Made by a program: the position numbers and the translations under genes. From Billgrantia zhangzhouensis (GTDB lineage Bacteria; Pseudomonadota; Gammaproteobacteria; Pseudomonadales; Halomonadaceae): a stretch of 64,000 nucleotides of DNA. A model generated the notes under the pieces. That model was given only the letters and a program-made list of their open reading frames with translations, was not told where the DNA came from and did no database searches. This document shows, piece after piece, positions 50,924 through 60,689 of the stretch; position 1 is the first letter of the stretch; the number at the start of each line of letters is the position of its first letter. The stretch is taken from positions 346,081 through 410,080 of the forward strand of contig NZ_JABFTT010000001.1 in the NCBI RefSeq assembly GCF_021404465.1, given 5' to 3'.

Positions 50924-52626
50924 TAAAAACGCACCCCCACCTTGACGACCTTGTCGCCCTCCACTTCACTGACCACCCAATGTATCCCATGCCAGCTGAC
51001 GTCGTCGCCAACCACCGGATGGCCGCCCACGCGTTTGGCGATGAAATCTCCGAGGGAAACATCACCCTCTCCGGGGGTGACGGATAGCCCGTACGCCTTG
51101 GCAATATCCGCCATCCTGGCCTCGGCATCTATGACGAAAGGACCGAAGAATTCCTGAGCCTTCTTCAATCGCTTCTCTCCGCTGAACAACTTGTTCAGTG
51201 CCGGCAGGTCGTGGCTGCGGCCAATGACGCAAACCACATCACCCAGTTGCAATCGAGTGCTACCTTTTGGGTGAAGCATGTTGCGCTCGCGGAACAGTGC
51301 CGAAATCAGCGCACCAGAGGGAAAACGCAGCATGCGAATTGGCACATCGTCCAGGGTCGGGTTCTCGACGCGATAGACGAACATTTCATAGTCGTCTTCA
51401 GGCAAGACGCCGAGTGGACCGCGCTGGTCGGGCGAAACCCCGGGGGGGACCTCCACCTTCAGCATGCGTGCTACCAAGGGAATGGTGCCCCCCTGGATAA
51501 CCAGTGACATGAGCACTACGGCAAAGGCTGCGTTGAAATAGAGCGAGGCATTTTCGACCCCGCCGATGACGGGAAAGATAGCCAGCACGACGGGCACCGC
51601 GCCGCGGAGCCCAACCCAGGAAATGAAACCGACTTCATGCCAGCGAAACTTGAAGAAGGGCTTGATCGAAAGTACCACGGCCAGCGGGCGTGCCACGAAT
51701 ATCAACGCTAGCCCAACGACGGCGGCCGGCAGGGCGTATTCGAGCAGGTCGCTGGGATTGACCAACAGCCCCAGCACCAGGAACAAGCCGATCTGACTGA
51801 GCCACGCTAGACCATCATTGACGGGCAGAATGAAGTTGAGATGCTTGCCCGGTTGATTGCCGATCATCAGGCCGGCCAGATAGATGGCCAGGAACCCGCT
51901 GCCCCCTGCGACGCTGGTTAGGCCGAAGACGCAGAAACCGAGGGCGAGAGCGAGCAGGGAGTAGAGGCCGGGCTCTAGACCAACCCGGCGCATGAAACGC
52001 GCGATCAGCCAGCCTCCCCCGACTCCCATGGCTACGCCCAGGCCGAACTGCTGGAAAAAAAAGAGCGTGGTTTCGGTCACACCGCCGATGTCGCCTACGA
52101 GCAGTTCGATTAGGGTAATGGTGAGAAAGATTGCCATCGGGTCGTTGGTACCCGATTCGATTTCAAGCGTCGCCCCCACCCGCTCGTTCAGGTTGACTCC
52201 TTTTCCGCTCAGCATCGAGAAGACGGCGGCTGCATCGGTGGAGCCGACGATGGCGCCGATCAACAGGCCCTCGGTCAGGCTGAGTCCGAACACCCACATG
52301 GCAATCAGGCCGGTGATGCCGCTGGTAAAGAATACCCCCAGAGAGGCCAGCGATAACGCCGGTTTGAAGGCAGCGCGAAAGGTCGAAAGCCGGGTGCGCA
52401 GGCCCCCGTCGAGAAGGATCAGTGCCAGCGCGAGGTGGCCGATGATGAAGGCGAGAGAGTAGTCGTCGAAGCGGATGCCGAGAATACCTTCCTCTCCTGC
52501 CAGCATCCCCAAGCCCAAGAAGAGCACCAGCAAGGGCAGGCCAAATAGCGATGAAAGCCGGCTGGCCAGCGTGCTCAACGCCAGTAGCAGGCCGACTAGC
52601 AAGAATAGAGAATTGATGGTGTCCAT
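50920..52626 (-). CDS. nhaP2: NhaP2-type potassium(sodium)/proton antiporter
   Basis: This 568-aa CPA1-family antiporter has about 12 transmembrane helices (residues 1-385; GSTDAAAVFSMLSGKG and GTNDPMAIFLTIT hold the ion-binding region), then a TrkA-C domain (DVPIRMLRFPSGALI) and a C-terminal CorC/HlyC-type domain (FVIDAEARMADIAKAYGL). This domain order defines NhaP2/CvrA, which expels cytoplasmic K+ or Na+ in exchange for H+. Base composition is lower in GC than the hem genes. It is divergent from the KefB-type gene. Confidence 0.9.
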   Translation of the reverse strand: MDTINSLFLLVGLLLALSTLASRLSSLFGLPLLVLFLGLGMLAGEEGILGIRFDDYSLAFIIGHLALALILLDGGLRTRLSTFRAAFKPALSLASLGVFFTSGITGLIAMWVFGLSLTEGLLIGAIVGSTDAAAVFSMLSGKGVNLNERVGATLEIESGTNDPMAIFLTITLIELLVGDIGGVTETTLFFFQQFGLGVAMGVGGGWLIARFMRRVGLEPGLYSLLALALGFCVFGLTSVAGGSGFLAIYLAGLMIGNQPGKHLNFILPVNDGLAWLSQIGLFLVLGLLVNPSDLLEYALPAAVVGLALIFVARPLAVVLSIKPFFKFRWHEVGFISWVGLRGAVPVVLAIFPVIGGVENASLYFNAAFAVVLMSLVIQGGTIPLVARMLKVEVPPGVSPDQRGPLGVLPEDDYEMFVYRVENPTLDDVPIRMLRFPSGALISALFRERNMLHPKGSTRLQLGDVVCVIGRSHDLPALNKLFSGEKRLKKAQEFFGPFVIDAEARMADIAKAYGLSVTPGEGDVSLGDFIAKRVGGHPVVGDDVSWHGIHWVVSEVEGDKVVKVGVRFY

Positions 52627-52994
52627 GCGCTAAGCCTCGAAGGTAGCGCCGCCAGCGTGTCACATCCGTATGTCCATACTATGAGGCCTGGCAGAATGAT
52701 TTGTCAGATGTAACCTCGGGATCAGGCATGCTTTCGAGCGACGCTTTTAAAGCGTTGATTAGAGTAACGAATTTTGGTTAAGGCGGCAAGCTGAAACCTG
52801 GACGATCGATAGGTCTGTGGGGAGGCGCCCGCTTCCATTGAGCTTCTGCGCGGTAGATCCCCGCAGGTCTTGCGTAACGATATCTGCCGCATTCCTTCCA
52901 GCGGTGAGGCCTACCCAGTGGTCGGTTGAGGTATGTGAGGAGCCGTTGCTGTTAGTATTGAGGACTTGGGTGGCCTGTATGGAGAAGTGGCGGC
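52627..52994. other. Long intergenic region between divergent antiporter genes
   Basis: These 368 bp contain no convincing gene. GC is clearly lower than the window average. The region must hold promoters for both antiporter genes; GGAGAAGTGGCGGC just before 52995 is the ribosome-binding site of the plus-strand gene. I see no terminator, no strong palindrome and no recognisable riboswitch. Confidence 0.7.
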
Positions 52995-54977
52995 ATGCTT
53001 GAGCAGACCTTGGTGCAAATGCTGTTGTTGTTGGGCGGTACGGTATTTGTGGTTCTGGTGTTTCAGCGCATGCGTATCCCACCGAGCCTGGCCTACCTGT
53101 TGGTCGGTGTCATGCTCGGCTCCCACACAGCTGGGCCTGTGGTCGCAGAACAAGGCATTCGGGTCATTGCCGAGTTTGGCATCGTATTTCTTCTTTTCAC
53201 TATCGGTCTGAGTTTCTCGCTACCGCAGATCTATGCGCTGCGTCACACCATATTGGGGCTAGGCACCGCTCAGGTTGCGCTGACGACAGCGATTGTCGGT
53301 CTGATAGCCTGGCTGTCAGGCTTGCCCGCTTCTGCAGCTTTTGTGGTAGGCGCCGTATTCGCGCAGTCATCCACTACCATTATCACCAAGCAGCTGATGG
53401 AACAAGGAGAAAACCAGACAAGACATGGGCGACTGGGGACGACCATGTCAGTGTTTCAGGATATTACCGCAGTGCCTTTTGTCGTCGTCATTCCGGTGCT
53501 TGGGGTGGCCGCCATGCAAGAAGTCGCGGGGGCCCTGGGGATGGCTCTGCTGAAGGCGGGTTTGGCTTTTGGCATCGTGCTATTATCCGGACGATATCTG
53601 CTGAAACCGCTGTTTCACTTGGTGGCGGAGCGCCGATCGGCTGAACTCTTTACCCTGACTGTGCTCTTCGTCTCTCTAGTAGCGGCCTGGACGACACAAT
53701 CGCTGGGCTTATCCATGGCATTCGGGGCGTTCCTGGCGGGTATGGTATTGGGCGATACCGAGTTTCGCCATCAGGTTGAAGCTACAATACGTCCGTTCCG
53801 AGATGTCCTGCTGGGCCTTTTTTTCGTTAGTATAGGGATGTTGATAGAGCCAGCCGCATTGCCTGAGATCTGGCTGGAAGCTCTGCTTGGTACACTATTG
53901 TTGCTGGGTAGCAAGGTACTTCTGGTTACGGGGATTGTTCGTTACTCTGGTGTGGACCTACCCACGGCGCTGCGTACAGGTATGGTGCTGGCGGTAGGAG
54001 GCGAGTTCGGGTTTGCGCTGCTCGCCATCGGGTTGGAAGGGGGAATCATCGACAGCGCTGCAGCACAGATCGCGCTGACATCGGTACTTTTTTCGATGGT
54101 GCTTGCGCCCTTTCTCATCAAGGCCAACCAGCCCCTATCCACTTGGTTGAATCGACGCCTGGGGAACGAAGCGTCCGATCCCGAGTTTCCCTCTGTCTCT
54201 ATGCTTCAGCCAGCTAGCGGCCGTCATGTGGTGATTTGCGGCTACGGTCGAACCGGCCAAGTTGTTGCCCGTTTCCTGGAAGCTGAGTCGATTTCCTTCA
54301 TTGCGTTTGATATGGACCCTATCATCGTGAGAGAGGCACGCATGGCCGGTCATCCGGTCTATTATGGGGACACTGCCGATCCTATCGTATTGGAGTCGGC
54401 TAGCGTGGCAAGCTCGACGCTGGTGGTTATTACTCACGATGACCGTACCGCTGCGGTAAAAACCATCCAGCTCATCCGGCAGCACCAACCGTCTCTACCT
54501 ATTATCGTAAGGACGCGAGATGAGGGCGGGGTAGAGGAGCTTCGTCGGGCGGGGGCTACGGAGGTGATTCCCGAAACCCTCGAAGCAGGAATGGTGATGG
54601 TCTCGCATTCTCTGTTGGCCTTGCAGGTGCCTCTTTACCGTGTAACCCGTTATCTTCAGGAGCAACGTGCCAGCCGCTACCCGATGCTTAGGGAGCTATT
54701 TCGCGGCACGCTAGATGCAATGGCGACACCTGATGATGCTGATGTTGAACGCTTGCATGCCATAAAGTTGAGTGCAGGCAGCCCGGCTGTCGGGCATACG
54801 CTGAAGCAGTTGGCTTCGGAAATGCAGGAGGTCATGGTGACGGCGTTAGTGCGAGGACAGCAACGCTATCGTTATCCTGCAGAGGATACTGAGCTCCAGG
54901 AAGAAGACGTGGTGGTTCTGCTTGGCCTACCGGACGACCTTCGGCAGGCCGAGCGGAGCTTAACTGAGGGAGTTTGA
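52995..54977 (+). CDS. KefB-type monovalent cation:proton antiporter with RCK domain
   Basis: This 660-aa CPA2-family protein has a 12-helix exchanger domain (residues 1-385; GAVFAQSSTTIITKQLMEQG and FGAFLAGMVLGDTEF), a TrkA-N/RCK nucleotide-binding domain near 410-525 (VVICGYGRTGQVVARFLEAE) and a TrkA-C domain near 570-655. It probably exports K+ under ligand control; the absence of a KefF/KefG partner argues against calling it KefB or KefC proper. Codon use is more AT-rich than neighbours. It runs tail-to-tail with a P-II-like gene, 6 bp apart. Confidence 0.88.
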   Translation: MLEQTLVQMLLLLGGTVFVVLVFQRMRIPPSLAYLLVGVMLGSHTAGPVVAEQGIRVIAEFGIVFLLFTIGLSFSLPQIYALRHTILGLGTAQVALTTAIVGLIAWLSGLPASAAFVVGAVFAQSSTTIITKQLMEQGENQTRHGRLGTTMSVFQDITAVPFVVVIPVLGVAAMQEVAGALGMALLKAGLAFGIVLLSGRYLLKPLFHLVAERRSAELFTLTVLFVSLVAAWTTQSLGLSMAFGAFLAGMVLGDTEFRHQVEATIRPFRDVLLGLFFVSIGMLIEPAALPEIWLEALLGTLLLLGSKVLLVTGIVRYSGVDLPTALRTGMVLAVGGEFGFALLAIGLEGGIIDSAAAQIALTSVLFSMVLAPFLIKANQPLSTWLNRRLGNEASDPEFPSVSMLQPASGRHVVICGYGRTGQVVARFLEAESISFIAFDMDPIIVREARMAGHPVYYGDTADPIVLESASVASSTLVVITHDDRTAAVKTIQLIRQHQPSLPIIVRTRDEGGVEELRRAGATEVIPETLEAGMVMVSHSLLALQVPLYRVTRYLQEQRASRYPMLRELFRGTLDAMATPDDADVERLHAIKLSAGSPAVGHTLKQLASEMQEVMVTALVRGQQRYRYPAEDTELQEEDVVVLLGLPDDLRQAERSLTEGV

Positions 54978-54983
54978 GGCGGG

Positions 54984-55331
54984 CTAAGGGTTCGTTGGCG
55001 ATTTCTTGAGCTCTCTTATATGCTCACTGAGTCCTCTGGTTCGGCTGACGTCCAGTTCCAATGCAATGCCGGTTTCCAAACTCTCGTCAAGTCTGCCAGC
55101 TTGAGTGACCGAATTTAGTATGGCGGTAGAGCGGCTCTCCTCAGCAAGAATGAGCACGACACTGCGCGCTCCCATGAATTCCAGACCAAAAAAAGTCAGG
55201 TGTCGCCTTAGACCCTGTCCTTGAGCATTGTGAATAACGGTGGCTCCTGTAGCTCCTACGTCACGTGCGGCATTTAGCACGTCTTCCATGCGATCCTGAT
55301 CGACAAAAACCATGATGAGTTTGAATTTCAC
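54984..55331 (-). CDS. P-II-like signalling protein next to cation antiporter
   Basis: This 115-aa protein has the ferredoxin-like P-II fold pattern: KLIMVFVDQDRMEDVLNAAR, a shortened T-loop region (HNAQGQGLRRHLTFFG), and a C-terminal TQAGRLDES...ALELDVSRTRGL segment that parallels [13 protein letters not shown]...RIRTG of GlnB. The uridylylation tyrosine is missing. I chose GTG 55331 because AAGGAG lies 7 nt upstream; an ATG at 55352 would read through that site. Context suggests nucleotide-dependent control of the antiporter. Confidence 0.75.
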   Translation of the reverse strand: MKFKLIMVFVDQDRMEDVLNAARDVGATGATVIHNAQGQGLRRHLTFFGLEFMGARSVVLILAEESRSTAILNSVTQAGRLDESLETGIALELDVSRTRGLSEHIRELKKSPTNP

Positions 55332-55486
55332 GGCTCTTCTCCTTGCATTCATTCATACCTTAATCTTGATCATGGCATAGGACTCGTTACTTGGATATGA
55401 GGAAATGTAAGAGCAAAACGGTTTTCGAGCGGCCTGGTGTTGGGTCGCCTCGACCGCAGCCTACCGCAATGGACAGGAGCGTAGCG

Positions 55487-57622
55487 TCAATCTGGCAGGG
55501 CGAAGGCAACCACCTGATCGCTGACCTTGGGCAGTAGAATGGAGTTGCCACCCACCGCGAAGGTGACGTACTGCTTGCCCTCGTAGGTATAGACCGCCGG
55601 CATCGAGACGGCGGGAGCATCCACCAGATGCTTCCACAGCACCTCGCCGCTCTTCAGGTCGAGCGCACGCACGCGTGAGTCCATCGAGGCGCCGATGAAG
55701 ATCAGCCCCGAACGGGTGATCACCGGCGCACCGATGGTGACCGATCCCCATGATTCGGGCATGTAGAAGCCATGCTTCTGCACCTGACCGAACGGCTCGT
55801 TCCACAACCGCTCGCCGGTAGTGAGGTCGTAGGCGGCAAGAGTGCCGTAGGGCGGTTTCCAGCACGGCATGCCCGCCCAGTTGAGGAACGTCTCGAGCTG
55901 GAAGCCGTAGGCCGTGTCGCCCTGGGCGTAGTAACCGCCCGTCTCGCCCGACTGCTCCAACTGCTCGAACTCGTCGCGCGGGATGAGGCGGTAGATCTGT
56001 ACCACGCTGTTGGAATTGATCACGAACACGCCGCTCTCGGGATCGACGGCGCCGCCGCCCCATTGTGAGCCGCCGGTCGTCGGCGGGTAGGCGAGGGTTC
56101 CCTCGAGGCTGGGCGGCGTGAAGCGGCCCTCGTAGCGCAGCCCTTCGGCCTTGCGGCTGCACTCGCCCAGACCCACCATGTCGGCAAGCCTTGAGATCCC
56201 CGGCCACTCGTCGGGAATGACCGGCTCGGGGACGTCGACGAACGGCTGGGTCGGCGCGGCTTCTTCACCCTCGACATCCGAGGCGGGAACTTCGCGTTCC
56301 TCGATGGGATAGATCGGCTCGCCGGTCTCGCGATTGAGCACGAACAGAAAGCCCTGCTTGGAGGGCTGGACCAGGGCGGGCACTCGCTCACCGTCCTTCT
56401 CGATGTCGACCAGGGTGGGAGGCGCCACGGTGTCATAATCCCAGATGTCGTGATGCACGAGTTGCCAGCTCCACACCACCTCGCCGGTTTCGGCGTTAAG
56501 CGCCGTGACCGAGGTCGCCAAAGGCAACTCCTCGGTGCGATCGCCGCCGTAGTAGTTGGGGCTCGGCGAGCTGATCGGAATGTAGAGGAGCCCGGTCTCG
56601 GGGTCGAGCGACATCGACGCCCAGACGTTGGCCGTACCGGTCCGGTCGACGACCTCCTCGGGTAGGGCATGAAACGTCCAGCGCCGCTCGCCGGTGCGCG
56701 CATCGAGGGCGAAGACGGTGCCGGGCGGCGCGACGGCGTCGGTCCAGTCCTTGCCGGCCCAGCCGAGAAACAGCGTATCGTTATAGACCGTGGGCGGCTG
56801 CAACAGCGATAGCGGCCACTTGTCGTTGACGGTGTTCCACTGGTCGACGTCGACCATGCCGTCGTTGCCGAAGTCGGCACAGCGCTCTCCGGTATCGGCA
56901 TCGACTCCGTAGAGCTTGGCATCCATGGTGCCGATATAGACCATCTTCTGGCAGGCCTCGCCCTCCCGCGGCTCGTCGGCCTGCCAGTAGGCGACGCCGC
57001 GATTCTTCATGTTGGGCTGGGTCAGGGCCTCGAGACGCGCCTCGGGGTCGAAGGTCCACTTCTCCTCGCCGCTGCCCGGGTCCAGGGCGATGATGCGATA
57101 GAAGGGCGTGCCCAGGTAGAGCGTGTCGTTGACGAACAGCGGCGTGGCCGACCAGACCGACATTGGCACATCGTCGCTGCCATCGGAGACATCGCCGGTA
57201 TGGTACTCCCAGGCTTGTTCGAGTTCGCCCACGTTCTCGGGCGTGATCTGGTCGGCCGGGGAGTACTTCTGGGCGCGCAGGTCGCCGTTGAACGTCGCCC
57301 AGGTATCCGGCGATTCCATCCAGGCATCCGCTCCCGGTCGCGGCAGCGAGGTTTCGCCGTCGCCGCTGGGTGCCTCACCGGCAGGCCCAGTATCGACGCT
57401 CCCGCCGGGGCCGGTCGGCGTCACCGAGGAATCTTCGGTGTCGTCCGCTTGCGCTTCGTCGGCGCTGGCATCCTGTTCGGACTCGTCGTCTTGAGTCTCG
57501 GTGATACCCTGCGGCTGGCCACCTTCCTCGTCGGTGGAGGTGTCCTCCTGCGCCTGTGCGTAGCCGATGCAGCCCGACAGCAGCAGCGAGGCGAAAATGG
57601 CGATGACGTCCTGGCGTGTCAT
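55487..57622 (-). CDS. PQQ-dependent dehydrogenase, soluble catalytic part
   Basis: This 711-aa exported quinoprotein has a signal peptide (residues 1-24), an acidic, disordered linker to about residue 95, then an eight-bladed propeller with repeated W-motifs (for example GEEKWTF, GERRWTF, GEVVWSW, GERLWNE, GEVLWKH). VHHDIWDYDTVAPP and the closing ITRSGLIFIGASMD match membrane-bound glucose/quinate dehydrogenases. PQQ enzymes oxidise sugars or alcohols in the periplasm and reduce ubiquinone. The membrane anchor usual for this class is supplied by the separate gene immediately upstream (4-bp ATGA overlap). Confidence 0.85.
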   Translation of the reverse strand: MTRQDVIAIFASLLLSGCIGYAQAQEDTSTDEEGGQPQGITETQDDESEQDASADEAQADDTEDSSVTPTGPGGSVDTGPAGEAPSGDGETSLPRPGADAWMESPDTWATFNGDLRAQKYSPADQITPENVGELEQAWEYHTGDVSDGSDDVPMSVWSATPLFVNDTLYLGTPFYRIIALDPGSGEEKWTFDPEARLEALTQPNMKNRGVAYWQADEPREGEACQKMVYIGTMDAKLYGVDADTGERCADFGNDGMVDVDQWNTVNDKWPLSLLQPPTVYNDTLFLGWAGKDWTDAVAPPGTVFALDARTGERRWTFHALPEEVVDRTGTANVWASMSLDPETGLLYIPISSPSPNYYGGDRTEELPLATSVTALNAETGEVVWSWQLVHHDIWDYDTVAPPTLVDIEKDGERVPALVQPSKQGFLFVLNRETGEPIYPIEEREVPASDVEGEEAAPTQPFVDVPEPVIPDEWPGISRLADMVGLGECSRKAEGLRYEGRFTPPSLEGTLAYPPTTGGSQWGGGAVDPESGVFVINSNSVVQIYRLIPRDEFEQLEQSGETGGYYAQGDTAYGFQLETFLNWAGMPCWKPPYGTLAAYDLTTGERLWNEPFGQVQKHGFYMPESWGSVTIGAPVITRSGLIFIGASMDSRVRALDLKSGEVLWKHLVDAPAVSMPAVYTYEGKQYVTFAVGGNSILLPKVSDQVVAFALPD

Positions 57623-58020
57623 GAAGCGGCCTCCTGACGTTGCGTCATGTGGCGGTCGCGCTTGCCCGTGGCGGGATCGGCAATCACATGGATGAGCCAG
57701 GCCACCAGCCCGACCCCCATGCAGGCGAGCAGCCACTCGGCCTGCAGCAGGTAGGCCGCCATGGCCGTGCCCAGCAGGTCGAGCAACAACAGGAAAGTGA
57801 GCAGCCCGTCCAGCCAGCGCGGCATGCCGCGTGCCAGGGCCAGCAGCAGCGAGCCGAGGAGCATCAGTGTGGTGGAGGCCAGTACCAGGTAGGTGCCTGG
57901 AGTATAGGCAATGCCATTACCTTCGTTGAACGTGGCGGCTGCCGCGAGGATCAGTGAAATGAGCGAGGTCGCGAGCAGCAACCAGGCGCCGTAGGCGGTG
58001 CCTTGCGGTTTGCTTGTCAT
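57619..58020 (-). CDS. Small membrane subunit of quinoprotein dehydrogenase
   Basis: This 133-aa protein has four transmembrane helices and resembles the N-terminal membrane domain of glucose/quinate dehydrogenases (GIAYTPGTYLVLASTTLMLL corresponds to the periplasmic loop and helix 2). It is translationally coupled to the quinoprotein gene, so it probably anchors it and passes electrons to ubiquinone. The split arrangement, instead of the single Gcd polypeptide, is its notable feature. Confidence 0.75.
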   Translation of the reverse strand: MTSKPQGTAYGAWLLLATSLISLILAAAATFNEGNGIAYTPGTYLVLASTTLMLLGSLLLALARGMPRWLDGLLTFLLLLDLLGTAMAAYLLQAEWLLACMGVGLVAWLIHVIADPATGKRDRHMTQRQEAAS

Positions 58021-58230
58021 GGTAGTCCCATCCCTTGAACGCCTTCGAAGCATGGAGGGCTGCTGCCGGAACGCGGGCAGCGCTTCGCCAGTGCCCAGGA
58101 ACAGTATAGGCACGACCCGCGATTCTTCCTGCCGGCGGATAATCGACTCGACAGTGACCTCACAAAAGCGCATCCCCAACGGGATGCGTTGGGGATGCGG
58201 GACGCGGTGTCGTTGACGGGCCGGTGCGGG

Positions 58231-60549
58231 TCAGTCCCGCTCCTCGTCGTAATCGCCCCGGGGGGGCGGATCGGACTTGGCGCGCGGGTCGTAACGATCG
58301 TCGATATGGCTGTCCTCTGCCTTGGGCTGGCCTGCAGGACTTCCGTCGATGGTGAAGTCCTGCTGCATAACCCGCAAGTTGGCCGGCGGCGCCGAGCCGG
58401 CCTTGTCCTGCCCGAAGTAAAGCGTGGTATGCGGGAAGGGGATCTCGATGCCCTTGGCGTCGAAGTGGAGCTTGACCAGACGGTTATAGGCGCGACCCAC
58501 GCCCCACTGGGTGCCCGGCGTGGTCTTGATGCGCACGCGAATGTTCACCGAGCTGTCGCCCAGACCGGTCACGCCGGCCACTTCCAGCGGAGCGAGGATG
58601 TTCATCTTGTGGGTTTCGTCGGCGGCCAGCTCGTCGAAGGCTTCGCGCAGGGCGACGATCGCCTCGTCGATGCTCTCGCGGTAGGCGATACCGTACTCAC
58701 CAACGTGGTAACCGAACTCGCGCATGAAATTGGAAACCGTATCGACACTGGAAAAGGGCACGATGTGATAGGTGCCGTTGAGGTCGCGAATGCCCACTGA
58801 GCGAATGCTGAGCCGCTCGGCGGTGCCGGTGATGCCGCCCACCGAGACCACATCGCCGGTGTTCATGGCATTCTCCACCTGGATGAAGATGCCGGTAATG
58901 ATGTCCTGCACCAGCTTCTGGGCACCGAAGCCAATGGCCAGGCCGAGTACACCGGCACCGGCGATCAGCGGGCCGATGTTGATGCCGATCTCGGACAGCA
59001 CGATCATCGCGGTCATGGTGATCAGGGCAATGGCCAGGGCGTTGCGAAACAGCGTCAGCAGCGTCTTGGCGCGGGCGTCGGGCTCTCCGGTGCCGGTTTC
59101 CGGGTTGAGCTTGTGCTCGATCAGGCTGGCCAAGGCCAGCCACACGCCGATGGCCAGCAGCAGGATCATGGCCACGCTGACCAGGGTGCCGATCAGGCTG
59201 CGCCCCGCCTCGGAGGCATACCAGGCGCCCAGGTTGAAAGCGCCCCAGGCATTGAGCACCAGCAGTACCACGGCGACCAGGATCACGGTACGCACCACTC
59301 GCAGTGCATTGGGCACGTAGCTGTTGAGCCGTGGTTCGAGCTGCGGCAGCTTGCGCCGTAGATCGTCGGAGAGGCGAATGCGCCGGCCGATGGTCTGGGT
59401 CAGCAGGCTGGAGAGCAGCATGCCGACCACCACCACGACCACGGTCTTGAGCGTGGCGAAGAGCACGAAGGGCAGGGCGTCCGCCGGGCGCGTCAGGGTC
59501 AGGACCAGCACCATCAGGAAGTAGGCCAGGGCGAACAGGTGCCAGGTGCGGGCGAACAGCTGCAGCGAGATCCGAGTGGCGGTGAAATCGGCGCGAGCCG
59601 CCATCTGGTTCAGTTCGTCGCGGATACGGGTGCGGTTCTTGAACACCACCGCCACAGCGTAGAAGAAGGCGGCGAACATGATCAGGGCGCCGACCGCCTG
59701 GCCCATTGCCGGGGACAGGTAGGCGCTGATCAAGGGCGCCACGACCAGCAGGCCATAGCCCACCAGGCCGACCAGGCGTGCCAGCCAGCGATTCCAGTAG
59801 GAAGCCTCTGCGGCCGAGATGGGCAGCAGCCGGAGGCCTTCATAGCGCGAAGAGAACAGCATGCGCATGGCTGCCTTGATCAGTTCGATGATCAGGAAGG
59901 CGTTGAGGAACAGCGAGGCACGGGTCGAAAGCTCGCCGGTCTCGCCGATGGCGAAGGTGGCGATCAGGTTGCCGCCCACGTAGGCCAGCGCCACTACCAG
60001 TGCGTCGGCCAGCGCTGCGAAGACCACGCATAGCACTAGGCGAATGGTTGGATTGAGGCCGCTGCCCTCCTGCCGCGACCACTGGCTCAGGCGAGAGAAG
60101 AGGGGGCGTGACAAGCGTCGGAACACCAGGAACAGGGCAAAGGTAGCGAGAATGACCAGTCCCAGGTTGATCGCCGCCGTGGCGAAATAGCCCCAATCGA
60201 AGGCGGTGGCATCGGTATCGGCCGAAAAGAGAGCCACTACCACCTCGAACAGGTGGCGTATTTCGCCACCGATATCGCTGACGACGCGGCTGGTCAGTTC
60301 GGCCAGCTGGCGGGGCAGCGTTATCTCGCCCGGCGCCGGGTCGGTCTCGGCCAACGCCGGATCGGCGGCGGCCTGGCGCCGCAGATGGTCGATCAACTGT
60401 TGGCGGGTCTGCTCGTTCTCGAGCAGGTCGGCAAGGGCTTCCGGGGCAGGAACGGCGGCGCTGTCAGCAGGCTGGGCCAGGGCTGGTGAGGCCAGCATGG
60501 CAAATAACAGCCAGCCGAACAGCCAAGGAAGAAACCGGTGTGGTATCAC
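58231..60549 (-). CDS. Large MscS-family mechanosensitive channel (YbiO-like)
   Basis: This 772-aa protein has a signal peptide, a periplasmic N-terminal part, about eleven transmembrane helices and a C-terminal MscS core: the pore helix GPLIAGAGVLGLAIGFGAQK and the beta domain GDVVSVGGITGTAERLSIRS are clear near residues 540-600. Size and layout resemble E. coli YbiO (741 aa). Such channels release solutes on hypo-osmotic shock, relevant to an organism that accumulates ectoine. Acidic tail residues DDRYDPRAKSDPPPRGDYDE end the protein. Confidence 0.9.
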   Translation of the reverse strand: MIPHRFLPWLFGWLLFAMLASPALAQPADSAAVPAPEALADLLENEQTRQQLIDHLRRQAAADPALAETDPAPGEITLPRQLAELTSRVVSDIGGEIRHLFEVVVALFSADTDATAFDWGYFATAAINLGLVILATFALFLVFRRLSRPLFSRLSQWSRQEGSGLNPTIRLVLCVVFAALADALVVALAYVGGNLIATFAIGETGELSTRASLFLNAFLIIELIKAAMRMLFSSRYEGLRLLPISAAEASYWNRWLARLVGLVGYGLLVVAPLISAYLSPAMGQAVGALIMFAAFFYAVAVVFKNRTRIRDELNQMAARADFTATRISLQLFARTWHLFALAYFLMVLVLTLTRPADALPFVLFATLKTVVVVVVGMLLSSLLTQTIGRRIRLSDDLRRKLPQLEPRLNSYVPNALRVVRTVILVAVVLLVLNAWGAFNLGAWYASEAGRSLIGTLVSVAMILLLAIGVWLALASLIEHKLNPETGTGEPDARAKTLLTLFRNALAIALITMTAMIVLSEIGINIGPLIAGAGVLGLAIGFGAQKLVQDIITGIFIQVENAMNTGDVVSVGGITGTAERLSIRSVGIRDLNGTYHIVPFSSVDTVSNFMREFGYHVGEYGIAYRESIDEAIVALREAFDELAADETHKMNILAPLEVAGVTGLGDSSVNIRVRIKTTPGTQWGVGRAYNRLVKLHFDAKGIEIPFPHTTLYFGQDKAGSAPPANLRVMQQDFTIDGSPAGQPKAEDSHIDDRYDPRAKSDPPPRGDYDEERD

Positions 60550-60657
60550 GCGTGACCTCCATCTCGAGCGTGTCGGCGGGAACGGTGTGTCTTTCGTTCG
60601 CTAATGATAAGGCGTTAAGCCCTGGGGGACGAATCGAGGCGATTTAGTTGTGCAGAT

Positions 60658-60685
60658 ATTGTACATAAAGATTAATTTGTGTCAT
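60658..60685 (-). promoter_or_regulatory. Sigma-70 promoter of the MscS-type gene
   Basis: On the minus strand ATGACA (60680-60685) and TACAAT (60658-60663) are 16 bp apart, each matching 5 of 6 consensus bases. The predicted leader is about 100 nt. It overlaps the possible plus-strand promoter of the element at 60690-60775. Confidence 0.6.
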
Positions 60686-60689
60686 ATTT

